DNA from: Fasciolopsis buskii
Taxonomy: Eukaryota; Platyhelminthes; Trematoda; Plagiorchiida; Fasciolidae
DNA length: 64,000 bases
Reading direction: 5' to 3'
Assembly (NCBI GenBank): GCA_008360955.1
Contig: LUCM01004076.1
Span: 102,952-166,951 of the forward strand
The notes beneath the pieces were generated by a model. It had not been told where the DNA came from. It was given only the letters and a program-made list of their open reading frames with translations, and did no database searches. Position numbers and translations under genes: made by a program. Positions 61,980 through 64,000 of this stretch are shown here, one piece after another (position 1 is the first letter of the stretch; each line of letters starts with the position of its first letter).

Positions 61980-63226
61980 TCTCCGCATGTAGGCTCCGGC
62001 CGTCAAAATTCAACCCATAGCTCCTGCAGATTGGAATGTGCTTGCCGAGTCCAGTCATGCACTGACGCACCCACGATCCGTCACAACGAGACTGCACCTT
62101 GACCTGGTGTAACGGCTTGCGTGCCTCCATGACCCAGCGAGATATACAGGATAGTTTATCTCAAGCCGAATATCCAATCATGCCTGGAAGGTCAATGGGT
62201 AGAGGTCTGATGAAGTAGTCTCCTGGTCCTCCCAGTCGGGGTTTGATCTGAGTTAGCAGCTCAGTCTGGAAAACGAGTAGAAGAATAATCGATCCAAGTA
62301 GATGGGCTTCCACTCAGCTATGCCCCGCTGCCTTGCGGTCAGGTTCTCGTCAGAACCAAAGGCTTTGGTTGAGAACCCTAGTCGTTCTTCTGCTTAGCGG
62401 CTGGACTCCATTAATCCCCATGAGTTACACGACTACAAATAATTCCATATTGCATCGGTCGTCGCGCAGGCTAATCAGGACCGCGCTGCCCATTGCATCG
62501 AGCGCTGGTGGGGTGGGTAGTGATAAGTATGCTACTGCTCAGAGTTCCCTCTCTTTTATTCAACCTGTCTCTTCTGTCTCCAACCCAATCTGTTTGCCCC
62601 TTCTGCCTGCCAGTAGTGTAACACACTGATCACACGCCCGATACTCGCAACGGTTTATTGTCAAGTAGTGTAGTAGGTTGGCCTTCAGTTTTCTAGTTCA
62701 CATTTTCTCAAGCCTCGTNTAGTCTCCTGGTCCTCCCAGTCGGGGTTTGATCTGAGTTAGCAGCTCAGTCTGGAAAACGAGTAGAAGAATAATCGATCCA
62801 AGTAGATGGGCTTCCACTCAGCTATGCCCCGCTGCCTTGCGGTCAGGTTCTCGTCAGAACCAAAGGCTTTGGTTGAGAACCCTAGTCGTTCTTCTGCTTA
62901 GCGGCTGGACTCCATTAATCCCCATGAGTTACACGACTACAAATAGTTCCATACTGCATCGGTCGTCGCGCAGGCTAATCAGGACCGCGCTGCCCATTGC
63001 ATCGAGCGCTGGTGGGGTGGGTAGTGATAAGTATGCTACTGCTCAGAGTTCCCTCTCTTTTATTCAACCTGTCTCTTCTGTCTCCAACCCAATCTGTTTG
63101 CCCCTTCTGCCTACCTAAAGTGTCCCCACTCATAACACGCCCGATACCCGTAACGGTTCGTTGTCAAGTAGTGTAGTAGGTGGTTTTTGATCTCCCAGCC
63201 CACATTTTTTCAAACCTCGTCAGCCT
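61980..63226 (+). mobile_element. LINE 5' untranslated region
   Basis: This GC-richer DNA runs directly into an endonuclease domain on the same strand and contains a 504-bp repeated unit (62216-62718 and 62720-63223). The ORFs at 62333-62629 and 62837-63118 are the same frame in the two units and are best read as untranslated element sequence, not genes. The left boundary of the element is not certain; composition changes near 61.98 kb. Confidence 0.55.
62216..63223 (+). repeat. 504-bp direct repeat with an N at the junction
   Basis: The unit starting TAGTCTCCTGGTCCTCCCAG occurs at 62216 and again at 62720. The first roughly 395 bases are almost identical (differences around 62440-62460), then the last roughly 110 bases drop to about 75 percent identity. 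The only ambiguous base of the window (N, 62719) lies exactly between the copies, so either tandem 5'-UTR monomers or an assembly join is possible. Confidence 0.9.
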
Positions 63227-64000
63227 CTCAATCTCGGTTCGTTCAATGTGTGCACTTTAATACAGGCTGGCCAACAGGCGCGTTCGGCTCCTACAGTGGA
63301 CTCACTTTCGATTGATGTCTACTGCGTCAGTGAAACACGAATTCAAGGTTCGAGTAGAGTAGAGTAGTTCAACTAACTTTGCCAAATGTCTCGTCAAGAT
63401 ATTTTCTTCACACTTCAGGAGACGAAGCAGCTCAAGCTGTGGGTCTTGAGTGAGAAAGCTGAAGCAGCCCTTCTAGACTGGATCCCAGTCAACAGTCGCC
63501 TGTGCGCTATGTGACTGTAGGGATCAGTGAGTGTCCAGAAGGATAGTGGTGTTAAGCGCAGTCTATTTGTTACGTCGGCATACGCTCCAACAGAATGCAG
63601 CACTGACATGGAGAAAGACGGGTTTTACGATGACCTCCTCACTGTTGTTCGGAAGAGCAAACGCTCTAACATCGTAGAGGTGGCAGGTGATTTTAATGCA
63701 CAAGTTGGAAAACTTAGTGCATCGGAGTCTTGTTTAGGTGGACAATGCGCCTTACCTGCTAAGCGAACAGACAACAGGAAAAGACTTCTCCGATTCTGTG
63801 CAGACAAGAAACTATTTCTATCTAGTACGAATTTCCGACACAGTTCGCGTCGCACTGCGACATGCCGTTCTAGCTCGACAGGGACTATGAGTCAGATTGA
63901 CCATATTGCAGTTAGCTACCGTTGGCGCTGTTCTGTCTAGAACTAGATCATATTGGACGACGTACGTCGAATCGGAACATGCGTTAGTTTTAATGAGATT
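63221..64000 (+). pseudogene. LINE endonuclease (EEP) domain, broken, runs off window
   Basis: Plus-strand frames give the apurinic-endonuclease-like domain of a non-LTR retrotransposon. LNLGSFNVCTLIQAGQQA starts at 63227, followed by VYCVSETRIQ (catalytic Glu), AALLDWIPVNSRLCA, LFVTSAYAPTE, VEVAGDFNAQVG, RTDNRKRLLRFCADKKLF and SQIDHIAVSYRW. Damage: a GAGTA repeat at 63351-63366 shifts the frame (VVQLTLPNVSSRYFLHTSGD continues in another frame), a second shift lies near 63452, stops occur at 63512 and 63518, and TAG at 63938 is followed by another frame shift. The SDH signature reads SEH (63972-63980). The copy cannot encode an active enzyme; the RT would lie beyond 64 kb. Confidence 0.85.

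Noticed and set aside
62333..63118. Two nearly identical 93-98-codon ORFs
   Set aside because: They are the same frame in the two copies of the LINE 5' repeat and most likely untranslated element DNA.

Overview
The window is animal nuclear DNA, most likely from a digenean fluke (Trematoda). Four things point there: one widely spaced spliced gene with very short 5' introns followed by multi-kilobase ones, degraded non-LTR retrotransposons whose reverse-transcriptase and endonuclease peptides look like those of fluke LINEs, tRNA-derived SINEs, and TTAGGG-type telomere-like repeats. The species cannot be named from the sequence alone. No bacterial-style operon, CRISPR array, rRNA or functional tRNA gene was seen. 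| Main gene: a plus-strand gene of the LDL-receptor family runs from a start codon at 7863 to at least 55745, possibly 56762 or beyond. Its exons were assembled from reading frame, splice signals and phase. The order is a signal-peptide exon (7863-7930), a 23-nt microexon (7986-8008), LDL-receptor class A (LDLa) exons at 8045-8152, 8297-8413, 8466-8792 (two modules) and 14661-14960 (two modules), an LDLa plus half-EGF exon at 21738-21934, an EGF plus propeller-start exon at 24918-25136, beta-propeller exons at 31183-31737 and 44596-44845, a propeller-end plus EGF exon at 53553-53831, and probable linker exons at 55668-55745 and 56733-56762. Every junction is phase-compatible. The predicted product (about 850 residues so far) has the classical LDLR/VLDLR layout: signal peptide, seven LDLa modules, EGF, YWTD propeller, EGF, linker. 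No transmembrane segment or NPxY tail was found, so the 3' end is unresolved or lies outside the window. | Layout: 1-7.8 kb is upstream DNA with LINE relics and a microsatellite. 7.86-8.8 kb is the compact 5' end of the gene. 8.8-56.7 kb is mostly intron, carrying an inverted repeat, simple repeats and two antisense LINE relics (40.6-41.6 kb and 50.4-51.7 kb). 56.8-61.1 kb holds an unassigned tryptophan-rich ORF, a LINE C-terminal scrap and three tRNA-derived SINEs. 62-64 kb is a plus-strand LINE 5' region with a 504-bp direct repeat joined at the window's only N, followed by a broken endonuclease. | Unusual points: one LDLa module has lost exactly the C1 and C3 cysteines that normally pair; the propeller carries a large insertion containing an RRKR furin-type motif; and the second EGF and one propeller blade of vertebrate LDLR are not visible.
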